From positions 124,001-188,000 of the forward strand of contig JAEUVF010000016.1 of assembly GCA_016787265.1 (NCBI GenBank): a stretch of 64,000 nt of DNA. The letters are read 5' to 3'. Shown in pieces: positions 1 through 8,853 of the stretch (positions are counted from its first letter, which is position 1; each line of letters opens with the position of its first letter). The position numbers and the translations under genes were made by a program. This DNA is from Flavipsychrobacter sp. (GTDB lineage Bacteria > Bacteroidota > Bacteroidia > Chitinophagales > Chitinophagaceae). The notes under the pieces are model-generated. The model saw only the letters and a list, made by a program, of their open reading frames with translations, was not told where the DNA came from and did no database searches.

Positions 1-405
1 GGCTGCCGCACCTGTATTCAGGAGTGCTTTAAATGACCCTCTTACGGTTGAGCTACCTCCCGTTATCTGGCTTCCGTATTTGGAAGGATGACCTTTTGCG
101 AATTCAACTTTTACTTTGGATAAATCAACTTCCAGTTCCTCTGCTACAATTTGTGGGATGCTCTGGTAGGCACCCTGGCCCATCTCTGCGCGGTGACTGA
201 AAATCGTAACCAGTCCTGTTTTGTCAATCCGGATCCAGGCCGTAAGATCGATACCTGCATCAGCCGCATTTGCGGCATTGATAATGGTTGGTTTTTCATT
301 TGCCAGTGCCGGCGTGAAAAAGCCGATTGTTAAAGCAGCTCCCGTCATTCCGGATAAACGCAGAAAATTTCTCCTGCTTAAGGAAGTAGAAGTCTGGTCG
401 CTCAT
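1..405 (-). CDS. Xanthine dehydrogenase family molybdopterin-binding subunit (isoquinoline 1-oxidoreductase beta-like), N-terminal part
   Basis: This is the first 135 codons of a gene running off the left edge; I translated it by hand from the ATG at 403-405. It begins with a twin-arginine signal: SRRNFLR at residues 10-16, then a hydrophobic stretch ending in TPALA. The following segment (DLTAWIRIDKTGLVTIFSHRA, then EMGQGAYQSIPQIVAEEL) matches the start of the large molybdenum-cofactor subunit of IorB-type hydroxylases, which oxidise aldehydes or N-heterocycles. It should therefore be folded in the cytoplasm with its cofactor and exported by Tat. The partner 2Fe-2S subunit and cytochrome are not in view. 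The family call is good; the substrate is unknown. Confidence 0.8.
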   Translation of the reverse strand, partial: MSDQTSTSLSRRNFLRLSGMTGAALTIGFFTPALANEKPTIINAANAADAGIDLTAWIRIDKTGLVTIFSHRAEMGQGAYQSIPQIVAEELEVDLSKVKVEFAKGHPSKYGSQITGGSSTVRGSFKALLNTGAAA

Positions 406-466
406 ATTCAGTCAGTTTAAATTTGTAATGAAAAGTTACTGATTCTCAGGTTTAGTTCCATACCGT

Positions 467-1135
467 TTATCCAGCATGTTTCAGTGCTTCTTTTTTGGCG
501 AGCCCGGTTATTCCGGAAGCTTCCACAAATGCTTCAACCTTTTCTGGTGCTACCCGATGATACTGCCGTAGCGACCAGCCGATGGCTTTCTGAATGAAAA
601 ACTCTTTATTCGTTTTCAATTGGTTGATGGCCCAGAAAAGAAATTCACTGTCGGTTTTTTCCTTGTAAAACAATTGAAAAAGCAGGGCTGTCCGGTTTTC
701 CCAGATATTGTCTGATGCCACCCATTTTTTCATAATCCGCTGTTCTTTTTTTTTCTGCAAACAGCCTCCAATCAATTTTGCAGCAATAAAATCCACTGTA
801 TCCCACCAGGGTTTATCCCTGATCAGGGCGAGGAAAAACTTTTCTGCTTCCGTATTCCATTTTTTACGTCCGGCATACAGCAACTCCATTGCCACATACT
901 GATATTCCCGCTCCGGTAACTTCCAAAGTTCAGCAGCCTGCTGCAGTATTTCTGCCATGTCAAAGCTTTTCGAAGCCTGAATAAATGGTTTTGATAAATC
1001 CTTTCGGACCGGTTGGTTAATCCCCAGAAATTCAAATTTGTTTTTCATATAGCGGGTCATCTGCGCCGCTTTTTCAGGGTCCCGATGAAATTCCATGGCT
1101 TCCTGTAATTCCCTGACTGGCGTACTGGTTTTCAT
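467..1135 (-). CDS. DNA alkylation repair protein, AlkD-like HEAT-repeat glycosylase
   Basis: 222 residues, all-helical and full length for the AlkD family, which excises N3- and N7-alkylated purines without flipping the base. The family signature WWDTVDF is at about residues 110-116; W and D here correspond to catalytic-cleft residues of Bacillus AlkD. Other family hallmarks are the early YMKNKFEFLGI segment and the late FFIQKAIGWSLRQY segment. It lies 61 bases from the start of the Tat-exported oxidoreductase on the same strand and is divergent from the GH140-like gene, so it is probably its own unit. The family is confident; lesion range is inferred. Confidence 0.88.
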   Translation of the reverse strand: MKTSTPVRELQEAMEFHRDPEKAAQMTRYMKNKFEFLGINQPVRKDLSKPFIQASKSFDMAEILQQAAELWKLPEREYQYVAMELLYAGRKKWNTEAEKFFLALIRDKPWWDTVDFIAAKLIGGCLQKKKEQRIMKKWVASDNIWENRTALLFQLFYKEKTDSEFLFWAINQLKTNKEFFIQKAIGWSLRQYHRVAPEKVEAFVEASGITGLAKKEALKHAG

Positions 1136-1214
1136 TTATTTCTTTGGATAAGATGACAATTAAGATAGTGATTCTGTCGTTCTATCTTTATTTTACCGCG
1201 ATAAAATCCGGTTG

Positions 1215-2627
1215 ATGAATAAAATCCAATACCCGATACTGCTATTATTGGCAGTGCTTTTGTCAATTCCCGGCTTCTCCCAGCATCAATGGAAGCATGG
1301 CAGACTGAGAGTGAGTGCTGACGCACATTACCTTGAAACCTCCAATGGACGCCCTTTTTTCTGGTTGGGAGACACCGGATGGGAACTCTTTCACCGACTT
1401 AGTTTTGAAGAAATAGTTCAATACCTGAACGATCGCCATAAAAAAGGTTTTAATGTAATCCAGGCGGTAATCCTGGCGGAACATGATGGACTGACCAAAG
1501 CAAACCGCTATTCGGCGTTGCCGCTTTTCCAGAATGATCCGCTCAAACCAAATCCAAAATATTTTCAGCTGATTGATACTACTATACGCATGGCAGCTGA
1601 AATCGATATGTTTGTTGCGCTCTTGCCTACCTGGGGTGACAAAGTATCAAAAGAATGGGGGAAAGGCCCGGTTATCTTTAATGAACGCAATGCCTATCTC
1701 TATGGGAAATGGTTGGGACACCGGTATCGCAATGATGAAAACATCATCTGGATGCTCGGTGGGGATCGTCTCCCGGTAAAAGACTCCAGTGATTTCAAAC
1801 CTGTCTGGAGAGCCATGGCACGTGGGATACAGGAAGCCACAGATTATAAAGCTTTTATTACGTATCATATTTCAGGCGGAGAATCAACCTCCAAATACCT
1901 GCATAAAGAATCGTGGCTAAATATGAATACCGTTCAAAGTGGTCATGGCAGCGGCAAGGACGTTCCTGTGTGGAAATGGATGGAACGCGATTTCAATCTG
2001 CCAAATCCAAAACCTACCCTGGATGCCGAACCCAATTATGAAGACCACCCCGTTGATCCCTGGCCCAAATGGGATGAGAAAAAAGGATATTTCACAGAAT
2101 ATGATGTCCGGAAGCAATGCTATCGTTCGGTTTTTGCCGGCGGATGTGGTGTAACCTATGGTCATCATGGTGTTTGGCAGTTCTACAGCGAACGCGAAGA
2201 GCCCATCACACATGCCGACTGGAGCTGGACAGCCGGCATGGATCGCCCCGGTGCATACCAGGTAGGTTATCTGCGCAAGATTATTGAATCACGTCCCTAT
2301 CTTGGCAGAGTATATGATCCTAAAATGATTGTTGAAGGACAAAGCCAGAAAAATTCCGAATTCATCACAGCTTTCCGTGGAAAGGACAATGATTTCGCCA
2401 TGATCTATATGCCGGTTGGCAAGACGATCAAGGTGGATACCCGTTTCATGAAAAGCTCGGATGTCAAAATTTGGTTTGTGGATCCAAGGATTGGCCATGT
2501 TGTGAGAGGCATTTCAACGTATCGCAAAGATGTGCTGGAAATCAAACCACCCACCCTTGGGATTGGCCAGGATTGGGTAATCGTATTGGATAACCCCGAT
2601 TCTCAATATCGTCCACCTATGGAGTGA
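1215..2627 (+). CDS. Secreted GH140-like glycoside hydrolase (DUF4038 plus C-terminal putative collagen-binding domain)
   Basis: 470 residues. The start is set at the ATG at 1215, because the only earlier in-frame candidate is a TTG one codon upstream. Residues 1-20 form a signal peptide ending GFSQ. The DUF4038/GH140 TIM-barrel domain follows, with the typical FFWLGDTGWELFHRL segment near residue 50 and NIIWMLGGDR near 180. The last ~90 residues resemble the small beta domain annotated as putative collagen-binding. The characterised GH140 member is an apiosidase acting on rhamnogalacturonan-II, but no SusCD or other pectin genes are nearby, so the substrate is open. Its 3' end overlaps the convergent sterol-desaturase gene by 11 bases. 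Confidence 0.82.
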   Translation: MNKIQYPILLLLAVLLSIPGFSQHQWKHGRLRVSADAHYLETSNGRPFFWLGDTGWELFHRLSFEEIVQYLNDRHKKGFNVIQAVILAEHDGLTKANRYSALPLFQNDPLKPNPKYFQLIDTTIRMAAEIDMFVALLPTWGDKVSKEWGKGPVIFNERNAYLYGKWLGHRYRNDENIIWMLGGDRLPVKDSSDFKPVWRAMARGIQEATDYKAFITYHISGGESTSKYLHKESWLNMNTVQSGHGSGKDVPVWKWMERDFNLPNPKPTLDAEPNYEDHPVDPWPKWDEKKGYFTEYDVRKQCYRSVFAGGCGVTYGHHGVWQFYSEREEPITHADWSWTAGMDRPGAYQVGYLRKIIESRPYLGRVYDPKMIVEGQSQKNSEFITAFRGKDNDFAMIYMPVGKTIKVDTRFMKSSDVKIWFVDPRIGHVVRGISTYRKDVLEIKPPTLGIGQDWVIVLDNPDSQYRPPME

Positions 2628-3876
2628 GTGAAGGACGAGATTGCTGCCTCACAAAATAATATACTACCAGGGTTGAGCCGATAAAATAACTGGCCAGGAA
2701 AACCGGCAGGAAAGTTCCGAGTGAACTCAATCCAAACCAATCGCGCTGGTAATAAAGGATGGATAAACCGAGCAGGTTTTTCGCAATTTCCCAGTAAAGC
2801 GCATCATGATGGTTGTCCATCAGTTCGGTGTAGGCATAGACCATCAGGAAAATAAACAAACCATAGAGGAATATTCCGGGTGAACCTATTTGTGCTATAT
2901 AACCGAAAAGATAACTGATCAGCAACAGGCAGATCAGAATCTGAAACCAGCTCCACCAGCGCAAAGTGGCCGGAACAGCCGGTTCATATTTTTCAAAATG
3001 ATAGGGATCTTCTATTTTAAATACCGGGTAATTTTCTTCCACATCTTTTGGGCGCCAGCCTGTTGGCATCAGCCAGATCCGGAATTTATCCTTCCAGCTT
3101 TGCGTCCTCCAGGCATCCTGGATCAGCAGCCATAAGTGTATGAAATTAATTTTGATGGGGTTCCAGGTTCTCACCGGTCGGGTGATACCATAAACCGCAG
3201 GAACCGAATCCAGTTCTTCCTGGTAGGTACCAAACAGTTTGTCCCAGAAGATGAAAATCTGTCCGTAATTCTTATCAAGGTATTCGGGGTTCAACGCATG
3301 GTGCACCCGATGATGGGAGGGCGTTACAATGATTTTTTCCAGCCATCCCATTTTATTGATATGCTGGGTATGATACCAGAATTGCGCAAATAAATGAAGT
3401 GGGGCAACAACGGCCACTACCTGTTCCGGTACACCGAAAACAGCAGCCGGCAACAGGAAAATGGTAAACAGTTTTACGATGGATGAGATGCTTTGCCGCA
3501 GCGCGCAGGCCAGGTTAAAGTCTTCGCTGCTGTGATGAATGATATGGTTGTTCCAGAAAAAATTATACTCATGTGCGATGCGGTGTGTCCAGTATCCGGC
3601 AAAGTCGAGTGCAATAAAAGCAATTACATAAGTCGGCCAACCATCCGGAATTTTTACAATCGCAAGATGTTCAGTCAGCCATCCATAACTGATGATAGCG
3701 ATACTTAACCCCAACACATCTTTGGTAACATTGGTGATACCTGAACTCAGGCTGGAGATCATATCCATCGTACGTACGGTTTCTTTACCCTTTTTCCATC
3801 CGTACCATTTTTCAAAAAGAACAAGCAACAAAAAGGCTGGCATGGCAATCAGCAATATCCTTCCATAAGTTTCCAT
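2617..3876 (-). CDS. Sterol desaturase / fatty acid hydroxylase superfamily membrane protein
   Basis: 419 residues with several membrane helices in the N-terminal half and four more near the C-terminus. The histidine clusters that bind the di-iron centre are visible: HRIAHE, NHIIHHSSE and the later SHHRVHHALN. The superfamily includes C-5 sterol desaturases, carotenoid hydroxylases and alkylglycerol monooxygenase-like proteins. The length with an extra C-terminal membrane block best fits the last group as found in Bacteroidota. Genes on both sides point in other directions, so context does not narrow the substrate. Confidence 0.83.
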   Translation of the reverse strand: METYGRILLIAMPAFLLLVLFEKWYGWKKGKETVRTMDMISSLSSGITNVTKDVLGLSIAIISYGWLTEHLAIVKIPDGWPTYVIAFIALDFAGYWTHRIAHEYNFFWNNHIIHHSSEDFNLACALRQSISSIVKLFTIFLLPAAVFGVPEQVVAVVAPLHLFAQFWYHTQHINKMGWLEKIIVTPSHHRVHHALNPEYLDKNYGQIFIFWDKLFGTYQEELDSVPAVYGITRPVRTWNPIKINFIHLWLLIQDAWRTQSWKDKFRIWLMPTGWRPKDVEENYPVFKIEDPYHFEKYEPAVPATLRWWSWFQILICLLLISYLFGYIAQIGSPGIFLYGLFIFLMVYAYTELMDNHHDALYWEIAKNLLGLSILYYQRDWFGLSSLGTFLPVFLASYFIGSTLVVYYFVRQQSRPSLTP

Positions 3877-3936
3877 GTGCAGGAATCGTTTCTACTAATT
3901 TAAGCAATTCTGTACATTCGTTTCTTTTATCAATCT

Positions 3937-5184
3937 ATGAAAGCAATCATCATTGGGGGAGGAATAGTAGGACTAAGTTCGGCGCTTTACCTGAAACGTT
4001 CTGGCTGGGAGGTTACGGTTATTGACAGGAACGACCTAAGCGACAATTGCAGCTATGGAAATGCGGGATATGTATGTCCATCGCATTTTGTACCCCTGGC
4101 AACTCCAGGTATCATCAAACAGGGGTTCAAATGGATGTGGAACAGTAAAAGTCCGTTTTATGTTCAGCCCCGGCTGAGTAAATCACTGATCGACTGGGGA
4201 CTGCTGTTCATGAAATCTGCCACTCCTGAAAAAGTGAAGGCGGCGGCCATTCCCCTTCGGGATATCGGATTGCTTAGTCAGCAGGCTTATTTATCCTGGC
4301 AAACTATTCAGGGAATCGAAATGGCCTATGAGCACAAGGGGTTGATGGAATATTTCCAGACACCCGAGAAAGAGGAACATGCGCATCATTTCTGCGAAGA
4401 TGCCCATAAACTGGGACTGGAAGCAGAACTGCTCAGTTATGAGCAAGTACAGGCTCTGGAGCCGCAGACAAGACTCAATATAAAAGGAGCGCTCTGGTTC
4501 AAATGCGACGCTCATCTGTATCCTAACAAAATAATGAACAGTCTGCGTCAACACCTGCTTGCCAATGGTGTAATGTTTCGTACCAATGAAGAAGTAAAAG
4601 GATTTGATAAAAAAGCAGGAACAATTACGAATGTTCGAACTACCAAAGGTATATACCAAGCAGATAAAATAGTATTGGCAGCCGGTAGCTGGAGTCGTGA
4701 ACTGGCGGCGCAACTGGATACCCGCCTTCCTATGGTGGGCGGAAGAGGTTATTCTGTTACGTTAGAAGATTCCCCTAATAAACTAAACCATCCTGCCGTA
4801 CTGATGGAGGGCAGGGTAGCGCTAACCCCCATGGATGGGAATAAAATCCGGTTTGGGGGCACAATGGAAATAACATCCCTGAATAAACCACCCCGGTTAA
4901 GCAGGGTAGAAGGTATATTAAATGCCGTTCAGCGATATTTCCCCGATTTTCAACTACCCCGGGCGGATGAGGCAAATGTTTGGTATGGATTCCGTCCCTG
5001 TTCAGCGGATGGCCTGCCTTATATTGGCAGAAGTTCCCGGTATAAAAATCTGTTATTCGCAACCGGGCATGCGATGGTGGGAATGAGCCTGGGAGCCGGT
5101 ACGGGCCAGCTGATCAGTGAACTGGCAAATGAAGAAAAACCCTCCATGGATTTGCGTCCATTTGATCCGGAACGGTTTAACTAG
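3937..5184 (+). CDS. FAD-dependent D-amino-acid dehydrogenase-like oxidoreductase (DAO/DadA family)
   Basis: 415 residues. It opens with a Rossmann FAD-binding fold (IIIGGGIVGLSSALYLK), then an acidic/basic pair at the end of beta-2 (VIDRND), and closes with the second FAD contact (ATGHAMVGMSLGAGTGQL). Proteins of this group oxidise D-amino acids, including D-hydroxyproline, passing electrons to quinones rather than oxygen. The expected partners for hydroxyproline catabolism (epimerase, aldehyde dehydrogenase, dihydrodipicolinate-synthase-like enzyme) are absent, so the substrate is not fixed. It stands alone on the plus strand about 60 bases after the divergent desaturase start. Confidence 0.8.
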   Translation: MKAIIIGGGIVGLSSALYLKRSGWEVTVIDRNDLSDNCSYGNAGYVCPSHFVPLATPGIIKQGFKWMWNSKSPFYVQPRLSKSLIDWGLLFMKSATPEKVKAAAIPLRDIGLLSQQAYLSWQTIQGIEMAYEHKGLMEYFQTPEKEEHAHHFCEDAHKLGLEAELLSYEQVQALEPQTRLNIKGALWFKCDAHLYPNKIMNSLRQHLLANGVMFRTNEEVKGFDKKAGTITNVRTTKGIYQADKIVLAAGSWSRELAAQLDTRLPMVGGRGYSVTLEDSPNKLNHPAVLMEGRVALTPMDGNKIRFGGTMEITSLNKPPRLSRVEGILNAVQRYFPDFQLPRADEANVWYGFRPCSADGLPYIGRSSRYKNLLFATGHAMVGMSLGAGTGQLISELANEEKPSMDLRPFDPERFN

Positions 5185-5286
5185 GCTAGGTTCATCGAAT
5201 CCTAACAAGGATTTATAACTTTATTGGCAGCAACTTGTTCTATCTGCATGGAACTTCATGCATCTTTTACAATTGATAATACTATC

Positions 5287-6900
5287 ATGACCCATACAAC
5301 CAGTCAATCTTCTGTTAGTAGTCTGCCGTATGCAGCTACCGGATTTTATAACGATATCGTACTGGATTATATAAGCGGAGATGAAAAACTTCGTCCTTTT
5401 TATCAGCATCCTGTTACCTGGGCAGGCTTAGACGCTGCAATGAAAGCACGCGAGCTTGCTCCGGTCAACCGGAAGATACTGGTGGAAGCATTGGAACAAC
5501 AATACAAAGCGGCCGGACTGAATGGTGAGGCCGCAGTTGATGAGGCAATCCAATTATTGGCACAGCCCACTACTTATACGGTTTGTACAGCACATCAGCC
5601 CAATATTTTTACAGGATATTTATATTTCATATATAAAATTCTCCATGCGATCAGGCTTGCTGAAAGTTTGAGAGAGCGGAATCCAGAGGCCTCTTTTGTA
5701 CCGGTTTTTTATATGGGTAGTGAAGATGCTGACCTTGATGAACTGGGAAAGATCAACCTGGGCGGGGAAAAACTGGTTTGGAATACGAATCAGAAAGGCG
5801 CTGTTGGTCGGATGCAAACAAAAGGGCTTGAACCCTTACTGCAACGAATAGAGGGGCAACTTTCTGTTCTTCCTTATGGTCCGCAATTAATGCAGTTGCT
5901 ACGTACAGCTTACCTTGGAACAAAGGATATTCAAACCGCCACATTCTGCCTGGTGCATGAATTATTCAAGCAGTATGGATTGGTAGTGCTGATCGCTGAT
6001 CAACCGGATTTAAAAAGAATCATGAAGCCGGTATTTGAAGATGATCTCTTTAATCAAACTGCATCTGCCATAGTAACGGATACAGTTAAGCGCTTATCAG
6101 CTTCTTATAAAGTACAGGCCAATCCACGTTCGATCAATTTATTTTATCTGAAAGATGATATCCGCAACCGGATTGAAAGAACAGAGAATGGATTTGTGGT
6201 AGTGGATACCGGAATGGAGTTTACAGTGGAGGAAATGAAAAACGAGTTGGAGCAATTTCCTGAACGGTTCAGTCCGAATGTAATCCTTCGTGGTTTGTAC
6301 CAGGAAACGATTCTACCCAATATCGCTTTTATCGGAGGTGGGGGAGAATTGGCTTATTGGCTTGAATTGAAAGAGTTGTTTCAGCATTATAAAGTTCCCT
6401 ATCCTGTTCAGGTTTTGCGTAATTCATTTTTACTGGTACCAGAGAACCTGGCGGCCAAAATTGATCGCATGGGTTTTAGTCTTACTGATTTTTTTCAGCC
6501 TACTGATGAATTGATGAATCAGCTGGTTAAACGCGACAGTTCCGTGCAGGTGCATCTAAGTTCAGAGCTTCGCGATTCGCAAGCCTTTTACCAGCACCTG
6601 CAAACCCTTGCGGGAAAGATTGATCCCACATTAGTGCCGCATGTTCAGGCATTGGAAAAACAACTGTTACACCGGTTAAAGGAGCTGGAGAAAAAAATGA
6701 TCCGCTCGGAAAAAAGAAAGTTTAGTGATCAGGCCCGCCAGCTTCAGGCCATCCGAAACATACTGTTTCCAACTAATTCCTTACAGGAAAGAGTAGAGAA
6801 TTTTCTGCCTTATTACGCACAGTTCGGACCGGGATTTATTGATAAAATTTATAAAGCTAGTCCGGCCTTGGAACAGGAATTTAGAATAATTATGATTTGA
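5287..6900 (+). CDS. bshC: Bacillithiol biosynthesis cysteine-adding enzyme BshC
   Basis: 537 residues from the ATG at 5287. Earlier in-frame candidates at 5224 (TTG) and 5248 (ATG) would add a tail with no family similarity. BshC ligates cysteine to glucosamine-malate in the last step of bacillithiol synthesis. The sequence matches the family over its length, including the TAHQPNIFTGYLYFIYKI segment, VFYMGSEDADLDE, and a C-terminal coiled coil followed by RNILFPTNSLQERVENFLPY. The length is close to the ~539 residues of the Bacillus enzyme. bshA and bshB are not in the window. The final codons are built from the AATTATGA repeat that fills the junction with purE. Confidence 0.93.
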   Translation: MTHTTSQSSVSSLPYAATGFYNDIVLDYISGDEKLRPFYQHPVTWAGLDAAMKARELAPVNRKILVEALEQQYKAAGLNGEAAVDEAIQLLAQPTTYTVCTAHQPNIFTGYLYFIYKILHAIRLAESLRERNPEASFVPVFYMGSEDADLDELGKINLGGEKLVWNTNQKGAVGRMQTKGLEPLLQRIEGQLSVLPYGPQLMQLLRTAYLGTKDIQTATFCLVHELFKQYGLVVLIADQPDLKRIMKPVFEDDLFNQTASAIVTDTVKRLSASYKVQANPRSINLFYLKDDIRNRIERTENGFVVVDTGMEFTVEEMKNELEQFPERFSPNVILRGLYQETILPNIAFIGGGGELAYWLELKELFQHYKVPYPVQVLRNSFLLVPENLAAKIDRMGFSLTDFFQPTDELMNQLVKRDSSVQVHLSSELRDSQAFYQHLQTLAGKIDPTLVPHVQALEKQLLHRLKELEKKMIRSEKRKFSDQARQLQAIRNILFPTNSLQERVENFLPYYAQFGPGFIDKIYKASPALEQEFRIIMI

Positions 6901-6962
6901 GAATTATGAATTATGAATTAATATGTTTTCCTACATCCTAATTCATAATTCATAAATCATAA
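6901..6962. repeat. AATTATGA-type inverted repeat between bshC and purE (possible bidirectional terminator)
   Basis: Tandem copies of an ATTATGA unit on the left (up to 6920) face their exact reverse complement at 6939-6955, giving a 17-bp perfect stem with an 18-base loop. The repeat runs into both genes: the last codons and stop of bshC and the last codons and stop of purE are written in the same unit. There is no GC-rich stem or long T run, so a terminator role is an inference from position and symmetry. Confidence 0.6.
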
Positions 6963-7477
6963 TTGTTAGGGTTTCCGTTCTGCTTCAGCTTCTGAACTTT
7001 AAGCAATACTTCGGCTTCAAGGTTCTGTTTGTATGCCACCACTTTATCACCAGTCACCGGGTCGAAGGCGCCGATCATGGTAGCAGCCAGGATGCCTGCG
7101 TTTTTAGCAGCATTTAGTGCAACAGTAGCTACCGGAATACCATTCGGCATTTGAAGGATGGATAAAACAGAATCCCATCCATCAATGGAATTGGAAGATT
7201 TGATCGGAACGCCAATAACCGGCAGAGATGTTATGGAGGCAACCATTCCGGGAAGATGAGCGGCACCGCCTGCTCCGGCTATAATAATCTTCAAACCTCT
7301 TTCCCTCGCAGCATGCGCATAACTCACCATTCTAAGTGGAGTTCTGTGAGCGGAAACAACGGTCAGTTCATAGGCAATCCCAAATTCAGATAAAATATCA
7401 GCAGCGGCTTGCATAATGGGGAGATCTGAATCGGATCCCATAATAATGCCTACCTGGGGTTGGATAGATGTTGACAT
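6950..7477 (-). CDS. purE: N5-carboxyaminoimidazole ribonucleotide mutase PurE
   Basis: 175 residues, class I PurE, interconverting N5-CAIR (the PurK product) and CAIR in purine synthesis. The active-site segments are clear: GIIMGSDSDLPIM near the N-terminus, VVSAHRTP around residues 40-47, and AGAGGAAHLPGMVAS. It is slightly longer than many PurE proteins; the extra C-terminal residues lie in the repeat at the bshC junction. It is separated from its partner purK by a three-gene efflux operon on the same strand. Confidence 0.95.
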   Translation of the reverse strand: MSTSIQPQVGIIMGSDSDLPIMQAAADILSEFGIAYELTVVSAHRTPLRMVSYAHAARERGLKIIIAGAGGAAHLPGMVASITSLPVIGVPIKSSNSIDGWDSVLSILQMPNGIPVATVALNAAKNAGILAATMIGAFDPVTGDKVVAYKQNLEAEVLLKVQKLKQNGNPNNYDL

Positions 7478-7519
7478 AATGAAATGACGGGTATTAGTTT
7501 GCGCAAAGAACCGGAATTT

Positions 7520-8836
7520 CTAGTATTCTGTTACACCTTTTAAGCGCATTAATTCAATTTCTGCAAGTTTCGCATTGAATCTTGCTGCAATCAGGCGGTC
7601 ATATCCATCTGCCAGGCTGATCTGGGCCTCTCTAAGTTCAAGATAGGTACTTACTCCCTGTTTGAAGCGCTCCAGGGCAATGAATACATTTTCCTTCGCC
7701 AGCAGTATATTGTCCTCTTCCAGGGCCAGGTTCTTCTTTTGCAACTCATAATCGCGAAATGCATTGTTGATCTGCACATCCAGCAGGCTTCGGGTATTAT
7801 CCAATAATAATTCCTGCTGCATAATACTGATCCTGGCCTGTTGTTGCAGGCGCCTGGCATTAAGTCCGTTTAATATGGGTAAAGTCAGACTCAATCCATA
7901 GTTGAATCCAAGGTTACGGTTAAACAGGGGGGTGAAATTATTAATAACCGCCTGGTTCGTAAGCCGGTTCAGGTTGTAGGCAGAGTTGAAATTTATTACT
8001 GGAAATCGATCTCCAACCCGCTCTTTATATACCAGTTTTGCGATATCGATATTTTTGCGGGCGATAAGTAATTGCGGACTTTGGTTTTCGAGATTGTTTC
8101 GGATTTCATCCAGGGTCAGGTCCTGCCTGATGGGAATAGAATCCACCACTTCATACATTGCATTTTTATCAAATCCAATTAACTGGTTGAGTTGTTCCTT
8201 TAACTGTTCGATCAGGGTATTCTGCTGATATTGGGAAGCCGTAAATGCATTCAGATCCACTTTGGCCTGTAACAATTCTGGCTTTGCTCCAAGGCCTACA
8301 CTCAATTTTTTATCAGCCAGTTTCACTCTTTCCTCACTAATGCTCTTTTGTTCAAGAATAGCTTTCAATTGTTGCTTTTGGCGAACAATGTTATAGTAAT
8401 TGCTAATTACTGCAGCCGTTGTATTTACTACCTGGTTGCGCAACGACAGGATACCAAGTTTTTCAATTTCGGCTACCCGTTCCCGTGTGGCGAACATTTT
8501 GAATCCATCAAATAAAGTAAGGTTCAGGTTCAGAGATGCCTGCAGGGTACTGGAACGCAATCCGGAAGTATCTCTTTTGGAACCATTTGCCAATTCCTGT
8601 TTCTGAGCATTGGTATTCCAGATTTTTGTGGCCGTACCATTTAATCTGGGAAGAAAGGCGGCCCAGGCATAATCGTTATCCAGTGCAAAGGAGCTGGAAT
8701 CGTTTTTTGCAAGACGGATATCATAATTGTTCCGGAGTGCCAGGTCTACGGCTGCTTCCATTGTCAGCACCTGCTGTGCCATACTGAGGTTCCGGGAAAG
8801 AAAGACAATTAAAATTAGAAGTAAGCTACGTGTCAT
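7520..8836 (-). CDS. TolC-family outer membrane efflux channel
   Basis: 438 residues with a signal peptide (residues 1-20, ending SMA before QQ) and two long alpha-helical OEP repeats, as in TolC/OprM proteins that form trimeric channels across outer membrane and periplasm. The N-terminal segment LTMEAAVDLALRNNYDI and the second-repeat segment LPILNGLNARRLQQQARI are typical. It starts 17 bases after the RND pump gene ends, so it is the last gene of an adaptor-pump-channel operon. Confidence 0.9.
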   Translation of the reverse strand: MTRSLLLILIVFLSRNLSMAQQVLTMEAAVDLALRNNYDIRLAKNDSSSFALDNDYAWAAFLPRLNGTATKIWNTNAQKQELANGSKRDTSGLRSSTLQASLNLNLTLFDGFKMFATRERVAEIEKLGILSLRNQVVNTTAAVISNYYNIVRQKQQLKAILEQKSISEERVKLADKKLSVGLGAKPELLQAKVDLNAFTASQYQQNTLIEQLKEQLNQLIGFDKNAMYEVVDSIPIRQDLTLDEIRNNLENQSPQLLIARKNIDIAKLVYKERVGDRFPVINFNSAYNLNRLTNQAVINNFTPLFNRNLGFNYGLSLTLPILNGLNARRLQQQARISIMQQELLLDNTRSLLDVQINNAFRDYELQKKNLALEEDNILLAKENVFIALERFKQGVSTYLELREAQISLADGYDRLIAARFNAKLAEIELMRLKGVTEY

Positions 8837-8853
8837 AAAAACTATTCGGTTGA

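Noticed and set aside
3172..3184. A 13-base exact match to the CACCGGTCGGGTG repeat inside the sterol-desaturase gene
   Set aside because: It lies in frame in a normal-looking coding segment (ITRPVRTW), with no second module or tandem copies, so coincidence is more likely than a repeat insertion.
4291..4713. 140-codon antisense frame within the DadA-like gene
   Set aside because: It lies wholly opposite a gene with clear family similarity, and its product resembles no family.
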